Counted from the stretch's first letter, positions 26,322 to 35,648 are shown. The stretch is DNA of 64,000 nt from CAVSRC01 sp963743015 (GCA_963743015.1 CAVUOD010000008.1:1-64000), one strand, 5' to 3'. Numbers and translations: made by a program. The notes: generated from the sequence alone by a model not told the origin.

Positions 26322-27044
26322 CTATCCCGGCGCCAGGGTCTTGATGGCTTCCTGGCTCACCTGGTCGTTCTGCTGGATGGCCGTCGTCGCCTGGTCGAAG
26401 GCGCGTGAGGCCTCGATCAGGCGGGTCATCTCGATGATCGGATTGACGTTGGAGCCTTCGACATAGCCCTGGCGCACGCTATTGGCGGTCAGGTCCTCGA
26501 CCGGGTCGACCGGCTTGTCGGAGATGACCGCCGAATTGTCGTGGCGGGTGAGCTTGGCGTCGGCGGGGATCAGGAAGAGCCCGATGGTGCCCAGTCGCTT
26601 GCCGCCCTGGCTGACGGAGCCGTCTTCGGCGATGTTGACCGGCCCGCCGGAAGCATCCAGTGAGATCGGCGAGCCGCCGGAATCGAGGACGCCATAGCCG
26701 TTGACCGACTGCAAGTCGCCGTTGGCCGTCATGTGGAAGCGGCCGTCGCGCGTATAGACGGTGCCGGTCGGCGTCTCCAGGCCGAACCAGCCGTCGCCGT
26801 CGACGGCAACGTCGAGGCTGTTGCCGGTATGCGTGATCGGTCCCTGGTTGCGCACGACGTAGGTCTGGCCGGGCGAAGCGAAATCGACCTGGGTCTGGCC
26901 CGCCTGCTTCAGTTCGGAGGTGAAGCGCACGCCGACCGCCCGGTAACCGGCCGTGTTGACGTTGGCGATGTTGTTGGCGATCGCCTCAAGGCGGCGCTCC
27001 ATGGCGATCTGCGCCGAGATCGCCACATAGGTTCCGGTCGCCAT
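26322..27044 (-). CDS. flgF: Flagellar basal-body rod protein FlgF
   Basis: This 240-residue proximal rod protein has the N-terminal rod motif (SAQIAMERRLEAIANNIANV, NTAGYRAVG), the central SLDVAVDGDGWFGLETPTG and the C-terminal rod motif (QGYVEGSNVNPIIEMTRLIE, ASRAFDQATTAIQQNDQ). The distal-rod homologue FlgG is at 35966. ATG 27044 is the natural start; the frame runs further upstream without rod homology. Its stop abuts the fliI start. Confidence 0.93.
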   Translation of the reverse strand: MATGTYVAISAQIAMERRLEAIANNIANVNTAGYRAVGVRFTSELKQAGQTQVDFASPGQTYVVRNQGPITHTGNSLDVAVDGDGWFGLETPTGTVYTRDGRFHMTANGDLQSVNGYGVLDSGGSPISLDASGGPVNIAEDGSVSQGGKRLGTIGLFLIPADAKLTRHDNSAVISDKPVDPVEDLTANSVRQGYVEGSNVNPIIEMTRLIEASRAFDQATTAIQQNDQVSQEAIKTLAPG

Positions 27045-27049
27045 GGTGC

Positions 27050-27832
27050 TTACGATCCTCCGTGCTTTAGCGCGGTCAACGTGGCGAGCAGATCGAAGTC
27101 GACGGTCGCGTTCTGGCCGGTGTTGTTGAACAGGGCCAGGATCGGGTCGGACGTGGTTACGTTCTGCGCGTCCCAGGCGGCGGCGAAGCGCGTGATCAGC
27201 TTGTCGAGCTTGGTCGGGTCGCTGAGATCGGCAATGTCGAGCTGCTGGGATATCGCCTTGGCCTGAAGCTCGATGTCGGCATTGGCCATGGTGGCGGGAA
27301 AGCCGAAAGCAGTCTGGACCACGGTCCACAGGGCGGTGTCGGCGAGCAGGCCGTAGACGGATTTGACGTTGGGGGCTTCGCGCTGGAAGTAGAGCGCCAG
27401 CCGGACCGCCTCGTTGTCCTGCCCGGCATTGGTCTCCAGCGTCTGGCGCGCATAGCGGTCGACGACGGTCTGCTGCACGGCGGTGGTCTGCGTGGTCGCC
27501 TCGCCGAGTTCAGGGAAGTTGAAGGTCTTGGCGAAGTCTATGAAGCGGTTGTCCGCCAGCTTGTTGGCGAAGCTTGACGAATTGCTGACGCCTTCCGTCA
27601 TGACCTTGCGCATGAAGGCCTTGGCATAGGCCATGTCTTCAAGACCGAACGCCTTCATGGCGTAGTTGTAGAGGCGCGTGTCCTTCATGAAATCGTCGAT
27701 CGATTTCACGTCGCCGATATGCGCCTTGTAATAGTCCGTTGCCGTGGCCACCGACTGCTGGGAGGCGGTTGCCGCCAGCGAGCGGTCGATATTGTTGGCG
27801 ATCATGCGATAGGTCGACAGCGTCGTCTGCAT
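27050..27832 (-). CDS. DUF1217 flagellar-locus protein
   Basis: This 260-residue soluble, mostly helical protein belongs to DUF1217, a family encoded almost only in alphaproteobacterial flagellar loci. Typical segments are ATDYYKAHIGDVKSIDDFMK, YNYAMKAFGLEDMAYAKAF and FANKLADNRFIDFAKTFNF. It has no signal peptide or membrane helix. It is the first gene of a minus-strand unit with flgF and fliI and is divergent from motA. Its role is not established; a flagellin- or rod-related export function is often assumed from context. Confidence 0.85.
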   Translation of the reverse strand: MQTTLSTYRMIANNIDRSLAATASQQSVATATDYYKAHIGDVKSIDDFMKDTRLYNYAMKAFGLEDMAYAKAFMRKVMTEGVSNSSSFANKLADNRFIDFAKTFNFPELGEATTQTTAVQQTVVDRYARQTLETNAGQDNEAVRLALYFQREAPNVKSVYGLLADTALWTVVQTAFGFPATMANADIELQAKAISQQLDIADLSDPTKLDKLITRFAAAWDAQNVTTSDPILALFNNTGQNATVDFDLLATLTALKHGGS

Positions 27833-27976
27833 GACGGTGGAGGCTCCCGATTGGAGGCTTTGTGCTAGCCGGTGAGGCTTGTGCGAGCCTGACGACAGGC
27901 GACTTCAGCCCCACGCAAGCTTTGCGCGCGATTCCCGGGTGAGCAGAAAGCAGATTCAGTCCGGGAGTCGCGTCGC

Positions 27977-28861
27977 TTGAACCTCGTGCTCGGTCTTGTG
28001 ATGGGCGTCGGCGCGCTGGCCGGCGGCTTTATCGGCGAAGGCGGCCACATCTTCGTCCTGTGGCAGCCGTTCGAGTTTCTCATCATCGGCGGCATTGCCG
28101 CCGGCGTGTTCGTGATGGGCAATCCGTTCTCGACCATCAAGGACACGGTCAGCGGTGCCATCGAGGCGGTCACCAACAAGGTGCCCAAGCGCAAGGACTT
28201 CCTGGAGCTGCTCAGCCTGCTGTTCGCGCTCTTGCGCGATCTCAGAACCCGTCCGCGGGCGGAAGTCGAGGCGCATATCGACAATCCGGAAAATTCGCCG
28301 CTGTTCCAGCATTTCCCGGGCATCGTCAAGGATACCGCGCTGACCCAGTTCATCTGCGACTACGTGCGCCTGACCATCATCGGCAACGCCCGCTCGCACG
28401 AGATCGAGGCGCTGATGGAGCAGGAGATCAGCACCATCCGCAAGCACAAGGTGAAGCCGCACGCATCGATGACGGCGATCTCCGAGACGCTTCCGGCGCT
28501 GGGCATTGTCGCGGCGGTGCTGGGCATCGTCATCGCGATGGGATCGCTTAGCGAAAGTCCGGAAATCCTCGGCGAACACATCGGGGCGGCGCTTATTGGC
28601 ACGCTCACCGGCATCTTCTGGTCCTACGCCATCGTCTCGCCGTTAGCGCAACTGATCAAGACGACGCGGGAAAAGCAGATGGAGTCCTACATCATCGTCA
28701 AGCAGGCGCTCATCGCTTTCATGAACGGGGCGCTGCCGCAGATCGCGCTGGAACACGGCCGCAAGACGATCTCGTCCGGCGAACGGCCGACCATCGACGA
28801 GGTGGAAAACGAAGCGATTGCCACCACGCCGCCATCGACACCGCAAAAACAGGCAGCCTAA
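27977..28861 (+). CDS. motA: Flagellar motor stator protein MotA
   Basis: This proton-driven stator subunit of 294 residues has four predicted membrane helices (about 1-22, 29-48, 165-190, 200-222) and the large cytoplasmic loop that contacts FliG (including PKRKDFLELLSLLFALLRDL). The proline-bearing helix ISETLPALGIVAAVLGIVIA and EHIGAALIGTLTGIFWSYAI are family hallmarks. TTG 27977 is taken as start because family members begin at this point with a hydrophobic helix and GGGAG lies about 9 bases before it. It heads a plus-strand operon with fliM, fliN, fliG and flhB. Confidence 0.92.
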   Translation: MNLVLGLVMGVGALAGGFIGEGGHIFVLWQPFEFLIIGGIAAGVFVMGNPFSTIKDTVSGAIEAVTNKVPKRKDFLELLSLLFALLRDLRTRPRAEVEAHIDNPENSPLFQHFPGIVKDTALTQFICDYVRLTIIGNARSHEIEALMEQEISTIRKHKVKPHASMTAISETLPALGIVAAVLGIVIAMGSLSESPEILGEHIGAALIGTLTGIFWSYAIVSPLAQLIKTTREKQMESYIIVKQALIAFMNGALPQIALEHGRKTISSGERPTIDEVENEAIATTPPSTPQKQAA

Positions 28862-28864
28862 GGG

Positions 28865-29803
28865 ATGACCGTCGCAACCGCCGAAAAGCCGCAGGCCGAC
28901 TTCCGCGATTTGCTTCTCAAGGCATCGAACCTGTCGATCGACCAGCTGCCGCTGCTGCCGGTGATTCTCGACCGGGTCGGCGCGCACATGGCCGAACGGC
29001 TGCGCAACCTGTCTTCGACGCTACCGCACGTCACCGTCAACGAGCTGACCACAGCGCGCATTGGCGACACCCTCGACACCTACGAAATGCGCGCCGTGAC
29101 CGGCCTGTTCTATGCAATCGGCTGGGACGCGCCGGTGATCGTCGGCTTCGATCGCGATTTCGTCTTCTCGGTGGTCGAATTGCTTCTCGGCGGCGACGGC
29201 TCCGAACCTCCGCTGGAGGAGGAGCGCAACCTTTCCAGCGTCGAGGTGCAGATCGCGCAGTTCATCTTCGAGGAAGTCGGCACGGCGCTGCAGGCGGCTT
29301 TCGCCGGCATCTCCAATCCACGCTTCCGGCTGGAGCGCACCGAGACGCGCATGGATTTCGCCGGTGCCGGCCGGCGCAACCACCAGGCGGTGGTGGCGAA
29401 GTTCATCCTGCAGGCGATCAACCGCGGCGGCGAGATGTTCGTCATCATTCCGCAAAGCGCGCTGCTGCCGATGCGTCAGGCCCTGGCGCGCCCGGCGCCG
29501 ACCAATTCGACGCCGACCGATTCGGTGTGGACGCGCCAAATGGGCGAGGAGATCCGGCGGGCATCGGTGACCATTCGCGCCGTTGCCGAGACCCGTGCGC
29601 TGACGCTGGGCGAGGTGGCTGACCTTCGCGTCGGGCAGATTCTCAAGCTCAAGGCGACCGCCAACAGCCGGATCAAGGTGGAAAGCGCCGAACAGCCGCT
29701 GTTCTGGGCCTATCTCGGCCAGAACGACGGCTACCACACGCTGTGTATCGACGAGGCCTTCGATCAGCAGCGCGAGTTCATCAACGAAGTCCTGGCCGGG
29801 TGA
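28865..29803 (+). CDS. fliM: Flagellar motor switch protein FliM
   Basis: This 312-residue C-ring protein has a middle CheC-like domain (about 60-215; VELLLGGDGSEPPLEEERNL, LSSVEVQIAQFIFEEVGTAL) and a C-terminal SpoA/FliN-like domain (TLGEVADLRVGQILKLKATA). As in other rhizobia it is divergent from enterobacterial FliM, and the N-terminal CheY-binding peptide (LSQxEIDALL) is not recognisable. It starts 4 bases after motA. Confidence 0.9.
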   Translation: MTVATAEKPQADFRDLLLKASNLSIDQLPLLPVILDRVGAHMAERLRNLSSTLPHVTVNELTTARIGDTLDTYEMRAVTGLFYAIGWDAPVIVGFDRDFVFSVVELLLGGDGSEPPLEEERNLSSVEVQIAQFIFEEVGTALQAAFAGISNPRFRLERTETRMDFAGAGRRNHQAVVAKFILQAINRGGEMFVIIPQSALLPMRQALARPAPTNSTPTDSVWTRQMGEEIRRASVTIRAVAETRALTLGEVADLRVGQILKLKATANSRIKVESAEQPLFWAYLGQNDGYHTLCIDEAFDQQREFINEVLAG

Positions 29804-29905
29804 GAGTCGTGACGCAGCGGCGAATCCTGCTTGCGGCAAGATTGGCCGGCTAGGGCTGAAGCGGTCGTGCAGCCGACACGCGGAATCGCGAAAGGACGCT
29901 AAGAG

Positions 29906-30280
29906 ATGGATGGGAACGACGTGAAAGCCTCGGCGGCCGAGGAGGCCATGTTTGCAGGCACGGGGAGCGTCGCCGCGGCGGCGTCGCTGGGCGGCGAGGA
30001 GGACCGCGGCGCAAGCGGCAACCTCGATGCCATCCTGCGCATTCCGGTCACGGTGCAGGCGATCCTCGGCACCGCAGTCATGCCGGTGGCGAACCTGATG
30101 AAGCTCAATCGTGGCGCCATCGTGCCGCTCGATCACCGCATCGGCGAGGTCGTCGATATCGTGGTCAACGGACGTGTTGTGGCACGCGGCGAGGTGGTGG
30201 TGCTGGAGGAAGACAATTCGCGCTTCGGCATCTCGCTGACCGAGATCGCCGGCATGCCGAAGGCGAATTCCTCGAACTGA
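29906..30280 (+). CDS. fliN: Flagellar motor switch protein FliN
   Basis: This 124-residue protein has an unstructured Ala/Gly-rich N-terminus and the SpoA domain at residues 40-120: LDAILRIPVTVQAILGTAVM, LMKLNRGAIVPLDHRIGEVV, GEVVVLEEDNSRFGISLTEI. It forms the lower C-ring with FliM and is a docking site for FliH. A 102-base spacer after fliM holds AAAGGA upstream of the start. Confidence 0.93.
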   Translation: MDGNDVKASAAEEAMFAGTGSVAAAASLGGEEDRGASGNLDAILRIPVTVQAILGTAVMPVANLMKLNRGAIVPLDHRIGEVVDIVVNGRVVARGEVVVLEEDNSRFGISLTEIAGMPKANSSN

Positions 30281-30288
30281 GCGGCGCC

Positions 30289-31314
30289 ATGGCCATCCAG
30301 ATCCCAACCCGGCCGTCGGCTGCCAAGGGCATGCCCGGATCGGATCGCGTCGCTGCGATCCTGCTGACCATGGGCAAGTCGCTGTCGGCGCGGCTGATGA
30401 AGCATTTCGAAGCGGACGAAATCCGGCAGATCACGCGCTCGGCGTCGGAACTGAGGCCGGTCTCGGCCCCGCAGCTGGGCTCCCTGATCGAGGATTTCGC
30501 CACCCAGTTCGCGCTCGGCGCCAGCCTGGTCTCCTCACCCGCCGAGGTGCAGCGCATGCTCGACGGCGTGTTGCCGAAGGAGCAGATCGAGGAGATCATG
30601 GGCGAGGTGGCGGGCAAGCCCGACAACTCGACCTGGGAACGCATTTCGGCGGTCAACGAGAGCGCACTGGCCGCCTATATCTCAAGCGAGCATCCGCAGA
30701 CCGCGGCGCTCATCCTGTCGAAGATCAAATCGACGGCTGCGGCGAAGGTGATCGCGCTGCTGCCGGCGGAACGCCGCGACGGGTTGATCCGCCGCATGCT
30801 GTCGGTCAAGCCGGTGGTCGACGAGGCGATGCGCCTGTTCGAGCGCATCCTGCAGAACGAATTCAGCGGCAAGCTGGCACGGCTCGCCGGCGGCGGCAGC
30901 AATGCGCACATCGCCGACATCATCAACAAGCTCGACGGCGACCAGGTCGAGGCGATCCTGAAAAGCCTGGCATCGACCCAGCCGAAGACGGCCGAGGCGC
31001 TGAAGAACCAGCTGTTCACCTTCGAAGACCTCGCCAAGCTGTCGCAGCGGGCGCGTGGCACGCTGTTCGACATGGTGCCGGCGGACAAGGTGGCGCTGGC
31101 GCTCAAGGGGACGCCGACCGAATACCGCGAGATCATCCTGTCGTCGCTGTCCTCGCGCGTGCGCAAGATGATCGAGCAGGAACTCAACAACGGCCAGGCC
31201 GTGCCCGCCCGCGACGTCATCGACGCGCGGCGCGCAATCGTCGACCTGGCGCTCGACCATGCGGCGCGGGGCGAGATCGAGATCCGCAATCAAGAAGAAG
31301 AGCTGATCGAGTAG
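30289..31314 (+). CDS. fliG: Flagellar motor switch protein FliG
   Basis: This 341-residue rotor protein has an N-terminal FliF-binding domain (PGSDRVAAILLTMGKSLSAR), a middle domain with SSEHPQTAALILSKIKSTAA (variant of the EHPQ motif) and a C-terminal torque domain with LTFEDLA-like FTFEDLAKLSQRARGTLFDM and ALALKGTPTEYREIILSSLS, whose charged residues face MotA. It starts 9 bases after fliN. Confidence 0.95.
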   Translation: MAIQIPTRPSAAKGMPGSDRVAAILLTMGKSLSARLMKHFEADEIRQITRSASELRPVSAPQLGSLIEDFATQFALGASLVSSPAEVQRMLDGVLPKEQIEEIMGEVAGKPDNSTWERISAVNESALAAYISSEHPQTAALILSKIKSTAAAKVIALLPAERRDGLIRRMLSVKPVVDEAMRLFERILQNEFSGKLARLAGGGSNAHIADIINKLDGDQVEAILKSLASTQPKTAEALKNQLFTFEDLAKLSQRARGTLFDMVPADKVALALKGTPTEYREIILSSLSSRVRKMIEQELNNGQAVPARDVIDARRAIVDLALDHAARGEIEIRNQEEELIE

Positions 31315-31342
31315 ATCGGGCAGTTGGGCGGATCGAGCAACG

Positions 31343-32419
31343 ATGGCAGAGGGTAGCGACAAAGAGTCGAAAACCGAGGAACCGACAGAAAAGAAGATCG
31401 CCGACGCGATCGAGAAGGGCAATGTTCCCCGCTCGCGCGAAATGTCGACCTTCGCCTCGCTTCTCGGCATCCTTATCGCTGCCGCCTTCCTCATCGGCAC
31501 GGGCTCGGTCAATCTCGCCGGAACCATGTCGGTCCTGATGGACAATCCCGGCGGGTTCGTCCTCAACAACGGTCCCGACGCCAACCGTCTGCTGTGGGCG
31601 GTGATGGGCGAACTCACCAAGTTCCTGGCCCCGATCGTCTTCATGCTGATGCTCGCCGGCCTGGCCGCCGCCTTCTTCCAGCACGCACCGACACTGGCGC
31701 TCGACCAGATCAAGCCGAAATGGTCACGGGTATCGCCGGCGGCGGGCTGGAAACGCATCTTCGGCGCGCCCGGCGTGATGGAATTCGTCAAGTCGCTGTT
31801 CAAGTTCGGCGCTATCGGGGTGGTCTGCACCGTCATGCTCTCCGGCGAGCAGCGCTCGGTCTCGAGCGCCATCTTCCTCGATCCCAACGCGCTCCCCGGG
31901 CTGGTGCTGTCGCTGGTGCTCAGGCTGGTGTCGGTGGTGTGCGTCGCCATCGCCGTGATGGTGGCGGCCGATATCGTGTGGTCGCGGTTGCGCTGGCGCT
32001 CCGAACTGCGCATGACGCGCCAGGAGCTCAAGGACGAACTGAAGGACAGCGAGGGCAATCCGCTGGTCAAATCGAAACGGCGCTCGCTGGCGCGCGATCG
32101 CGCCCGCCGCCGCATGATCGCGTCGGTGCCCAAGGCGACCGTCGTGGTCGCCAATCCGACCCACTATGCCATCGCCCTGCAATACGACCGCGCCAAGGGC
32201 GGCGCGCCGCTGGTGGTGGCCAAGGGCGCCGATCTGATCGCTCTCAAGATTCGCGAAATCGCCAGCAAGCATTCGGTCCCCATCGTGGAGGACAAGCCGC
32301 TGGCACGGGCAATGTACGACGCAGTCGAGGTCGGGCAGTGGATTCCACCGGAATTCTATCGCGCGGTCGCGAAGATCCTGCACCACATCTATGCGAGGTT
32401 GGCCGATGCACGCACATGA
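31343..32419 (+). CDS. flhB: Flagellar export switch protein FlhB
   Basis: This 358-residue protein has four predicted membrane helices in the first ~215 residues and a cytoplasmic C-terminal domain with the self-cleaving motif NPTH at residues 271-274 (VVVANPTHYAIALQYDRAKG). The cut between N and P switches export from hook to filament substrates. The N-terminus EPTEKKIADAIEKGNVPRSR is typical. Its end overlaps the next gene by 14 bases. Confidence 0.95.
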   Translation: MAEGSDKESKTEEPTEKKIADAIEKGNVPRSREMSTFASLLGILIAAAFLIGTGSVNLAGTMSVLMDNPGGFVLNNGPDANRLLWAVMGELTKFLAPIVFMLMLAGLAAAFFQHAPTLALDQIKPKWSRVSPAAGWKRIFGAPGVMEFVKSLFKFGAIGVVCTVMLSGEQRSVSSAIFLDPNALPGLVLSLVLRLVSVVCVAIAVMVAADIVWSRLRWRSELRMTRQELKDELKDSEGNPLVKSKRRSLARDRARRRMIASVPKATVVVANPTHYAIALQYDRAKGGAPLVVAKGADLIALKIREIASKHSVPIVEDKPLARAMYDAVEVGQWIPPEFYRAVAKILHHIYARLADART

Positions 32420-32855
32420 GCAGAAGACATACCTGCCGCCACAGATGAGCCGCGGCGAGCTGCTCGCCTGCGAGGCGATGCTCGCCGACGGCCTCAAGGA
32501 GTTCCTGTCGGAACTCGCCATGGTCAATGGCGGCGTGATGGTCTCCTTTATCTGCAACCACCACCACGCCAATCTCGACGACATCATCGGCTCGTCCACC
32601 GAGCACCGCATCAAGCCGGGACGCCTGTTCTACGGCAGCGACGCGCAGGTCGACTTCGACTGGGGGGAGGCGCCGTCGGTATCGATTGCCATGGAACTGC
32701 GCGACGACCGGTTGACGGCGTTCTTCAACGTCATCTTCGGCGGCGACCACATCGCCATCGACCTCAACGGCATCCATTTTTCCGATGGAACGGGCAGCGC
32801 GCGCGACAATCTGCGCCTGTTTGCGGCGGCGGTGGCCGACGCTCGGGTCAGCTAG
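32406..32855 (+). CDS. Conserved small protein of the flagellar cluster (unknown function)
   Basis: This 149-residue soluble protein starts inside the last codons of flhB and is therefore translationally coupled to it. It has no signal peptide or membrane helix. Residues 10-60 are mostly helical (GELLACEAMLADGLKEFLSE) with a HHH cluster in VSFICNHHHANLDDIIGSST; the rest is beta-rich (VSIAMELRDDRLTAFFNVIF). I recall uncharacterised proteins of this kind after flhB in rhizobial loci, but I cannot name a domain. A role in motility is inferred from position. Confidence 0.65.
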   Translation: MHAHEQKTYLPPQMSRGELLACEAMLADGLKEFLSELAMVNGGVMVSFICNHHHANLDDIIGSSTEHRIKPGRLFYGSDAQVDFDWGEAPSVSIAMELRDDRLTAFFNVIFGGDHIAIDLNGIHFSDGTGSARDNLRLFAAAVADARVS

Positions 32856-33160
32856 TCAGGCGAGCGGGCATAAAAGATGCCACTGCACCTCGCGCGGCGT
32901 TCGGCCAACGCCGATGTAGACAGCGATCCCGGCAAGCACATCGCGAAACATGCCGCCAGATGCCGTGTATCCATTGATCCAATCGACAAGCAGCCGCGTT
33001 CTGCTTGCCACCTTGCTCTGAACTCGTCGGCGATCACTGAACGCTCGTCCTGCCGCTTCTGGCGGCCAATCAGCTCCCCAACACAGATCACTGGTTGATC
33101 GTTGACAACCTGCAACTACTAAAGGTAGCATTTAGACTTATTTTAGATTTGGGGCGCGCT
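32856..33160. other. AT-richer strip upstream of the autotransporter gene
   Basis: About 305 bases. The last 50 (for example TTTAGACTTATTTTAGATTT) are visibly richer in A+T than the surrounding flagellar genes and mark the left edge of inserted DNA. A minus-strand frame of about 90 codons ending at 32856 has a helical C-terminus but no recognisable domain, and could be a remnant. Confidence 0.45.
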
Positions 33161-34738
33161 ATGGAGTATCGCTTTGCCAGCGACTGGGCCAGTCGGGCGA
33201 TTTGTACATTGCTCGTGGCATTCCCGCTCTCCGGTCTTGATCTCGACCATCTGCGGCAAAGCGGCCGTCCAGGGTGGTCGGTGTCGCTCACGACTCCTGC
33301 ATACGCGGACTTCTCTTGCGAATATCCGCCGGTGGACGAGCCAGACGCTGATGGGGACGAATGCGATCCCAATGATATTTCAAACACAGGAATAAGCGGT
33401 AATCAGAGCAACACCCTCAATGCTTTGCGTAATGCCTTTAGCCAGACTGGTGGTGCGCTGCCGTTGAATTTCCTGGGCGTGTTCAATCCGACATACGGCA
33501 ATACGAACACTATACTTAGCCAGCTGTCCGGCGAGGCTGCCACAGGCGGGCAGCAGGTCACGTTTCAACAGACCAGCAATTTCCTTAGCTCAATGACGGA
33601 ACAAACTGGTGGTGAAAGTGTTCAAGCCGGAGAATCATCATTGTTTTCTCAGTGGCTCAGACGTTTTTTTGGCTTCACGGCAAATCTATTTCCCCCTCCG
33701 CCACCGATAAGCTCTTATCCTTATGCGGGAATACGCGGGTACGCTGAGCCAAAAATATTGCGCGACTTAGAAAAGAACCCATTATACGACACTATCGCTT
33801 TTGATGGAGCGAGTTCAACTTTCCCACCGAGTCTGGCCTATGCGTCGGCGCGCAATCACCCCGTTTCAGGGGCGCGATCACCCAAGGTGCCGGATGCCGG
33901 GCGGCCCTGGAGCGTGTGGGCGTCAGGCTCCGGTGGCTACAGCGCCACCGAAGGTGATGTCACGGCCGGCACGCACAGATTATCCACACACGCCTATGGT
34001 GGGGCCGCCGGGATCAATTACCACATCACGCCTGATATGCTTATCGGATTGGCATTGTCCGGTGTCGGCAGCGACTGGGACTTGGCACAAGGACTCGGCA
34101 GAGGGCACAGTGATGCCTTTCAATTGGGGCTTCACGGGCGAACCCATGCCGGCCCGGTCTATTTGACGGCGGCGCTAGCCTTCAGCCAGGACTGGATGTC
34201 AACGGACCGCTATGCGGTTGCCGGCGACCATCTGACAGCAAACTTCATCGCTTACGATTTCGGTGGTCGGATTGAGGGTGGCTATCGGATCGGCACCACC
34301 GATCAAGGGATTGCGCCCTACGCAGCGTTCCAAAGGCAACGTTTCCATGCTCCCGCCCACAGTGAGACTGATCTGACAGCCGGAGGGTTCGGGCTCTCCT
34401 ATGCCTCACAAGACGTGACTCGTACGCGTGGCGAGCTAGGCGTCCGCTTCGACGCGCTGAAGCCAGTGGCTATGGGTGTCATGCTGCAGTTGAACGCGCG
34501 GTTTGCCTGGGCACACGACTGGACCAGCAGTTCTGCTTTGGTGGCGACTTTCCAATCACTTCCGGGCGCAAGCTTTGCTGTCGACGGGGCCACACCACCG
34601 GAAGATTCCTTGCTGGTGTCAGCCGGAGCGGGGCTTCGGTTTGCAAATGGCGTGTCGCTGGCGGCCAAATTCGACGGCGACTTTGGCAACGGTTCAAAGA
34701 GCTATACCGGCACCGGGTCTTTGCGCTACTCGTTTTGA
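33161..34738 (+). CDS. Autotransporter-type outer-membrane beta-barrel protein inserted in the flagellar locus
   Basis: This 525-residue protein has a long N-terminal leader (hydrophobic AICTLLVAFPLSG, possible cleavage after TTPAYA), a short passenger or linker with LGVFNPTYGNTNTILSQLSG and EAATGGQQVTFQQTSNFLSS, and a C-terminal barrel (about residues 255-525) of alternating strands ending in LRYSF, the terminal aromatic signal for BamA. The linker pattern LSGEAATGGQQ is common in bradyrhizobial autotransporters. The passenger is too short for a beta-helix adhesin, so it may be only a surface barrel or a cut-down protein. Codon use is less GC-biased than that of the neighbours. It separates flhB-orf from flgB, which are normally close in rhizobia, so lateral insertion is likely. 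Confidence 0.85.
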   Translation: MEYRFASDWASRAICTLLVAFPLSGLDLDHLRQSGRPGWSVSLTTPAYADFSCEYPPVDEPDADGDECDPNDISNTGISGNQSNTLNALRNAFSQTGGALPLNFLGVFNPTYGNTNTILSQLSGEAATGGQQVTFQQTSNFLSSMTEQTGGESVQAGESSLFSQWLRRFFGFTANLFPPPPPISSYPYAGIRGYAEPKILRDLEKNPLYDTIAFDGASSTFPPSLAYASARNHPVSGARSPKVPDAGRPWSVWASGSGGYSATEGDVTAGTHRLSTHAYGGAAGINYHITPDMLIGLALSGVGSDWDLAQGLGRGHSDAFQLGLHGRTHAGPVYLTAALAFSQDWMSTDRYAVAGDHLTANFIAYDFGGRIEGGYRIGTTDQGIAPYAAFQRQRFHAPAHSETDLTAGGFGLSYASQDVTRTRGELGVRFDALKPVAMGVMLQLNARFAWAHDWTSSSALVATFQSLPGASFAVDGATPPEDSLLVSAGAGLRFANGVSLAAKFDGDFGNGSKSYTGTGSLRYSF

Positions 34739-34851
34739 GCGCCGCCGCGCCTCTCGTCTTTCAGCCCTGGCGTCGATCCGACGGTGGATCCCACCAGCTT
34801 CAGGCAAGGTTGCTGTCCGACTCTCACATGCGAAGAGCGCAGGAGGAGTCG

Positions 34852-35226
34852 GTGCAGCCGGTCTACTTATTCACACTCGCTTCTCAGCATGAGCGCTGGG
34901 CGACGGTGCGCCAGGCGGCGCTGACCAGCAATATCGCCAACGCCAACACGCAGGGCTACAGCGCGATCGACATCCAGCCGTTTTCCGCGGTTCTCGACGA
35001 CACGGCCCAGGTGACGCTGGCGCGCACGGAACCCGGGCATCTCAGCGCCTCGGGCAAATCGGGCGATGCGGCGGTGCGCGACTGGCAGATGAAGTCGACC
35101 GACAAGCCGGTCGCCATCGACCAGCAGCTGATGCTCGCCGACGAGACCAGCCGGGCCTTCTCGCTCGATACCAGCATCGTCAAGGTGTTCCACCGCATGC
35201 TGATGACGGCCGTGAGGTCCGCCTGA
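34852..35226 (+). CDS. flgB: Flagellar basal-body rod protein FlgB
   Basis: This 124-residue proximal rod protein has LFTLASQHERWATVRQAALT and SNIANANTQGYSAIDIQPF near the N-terminus and SRAFSLDTSIVKVFHRMLMT at the C-terminus. The start is GTG 34852, chosen because GGAGGAG lies just upstream and homologues begin with the residues QPVYLF or similar. Its stop overlaps the flgC start (TGATG). Confidence 0.92.
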   Translation: MQPVYLFTLASQHERWATVRQAALTSNIANANTQGYSAIDIQPFSAVLDDTAQVTLARTEPGHLSASGKSGDAAVRDWQMKSTDKPVAIDQQLMLADETSRAFSLDTSIVKVFHRMLMTAVRSA

Positions 35227-35646
35227 TGATCGATCCGCTGAGAGCCGCAACCAGTATCGCCGGCGCCGGGCTGGAGGCCCAGTCGGTCCGCCTGCGCGTT
35301 GTGTCGGAGAACCTCGCCAATGCGCAATCGACCGGCAAGACGCCGGGCGCCGATCCCTATCGGCGCAAGACGGTCGTCTTCGCCAGCGAATTCGACCGGA
35401 TGCTCGGCGCCTAGACCGTCGAGGTGAAGATCGATCGGCAGCGACCAGTCGCCGTTCCGCGTCGAGCACGATCCGAGCAATCCGGTCGCCGACAAGGACG
35501 GCAATGTCAAGATGCCGAACGTCAACATGCTGATCGAAATGGCCGACATGCGCGAGGCGAGCCGCTCCTACGAAGCCAATCTGCAGATGGTCAAGGAGTC
35601 GCGCTCGATGACCACCCAAATTCTCGACCTGTTGAGGAACGGCTGA
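35226..35646 (+). pseudogene. flgC: Flagellar basal-body rod protein FlgC, in-frame TAG plus frameshift
   Basis: The N-terminal rod motif (ATSIAGAGLEAQSVRLRVVS, ENLANAQSTGKTPGADPYRR) leads to FDRMLGA and a TAG at 35412 where homologues have a charged residue before TVEV. The frame then continues TVEVKIDR, changes near 35436, and completes as SDQSPFRVEHDPSNPVADKD and MLIEMADMREASRSYEANLQ to TQILDLLRNG. The full protein would be about 140 residues, normal for FlgC. Both defects look like sequence errors because the code after them is well preserved. Confidence 0.88.
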
Positions 35647-35648
35647 AG

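Noticed and set aside
32856..33131. 91-codon minus-strand frame with a helical end
   Set aside because: Could be a remnant but no family is recognised and no start signal is visible, so it is only mentioned in the intergenic entry.
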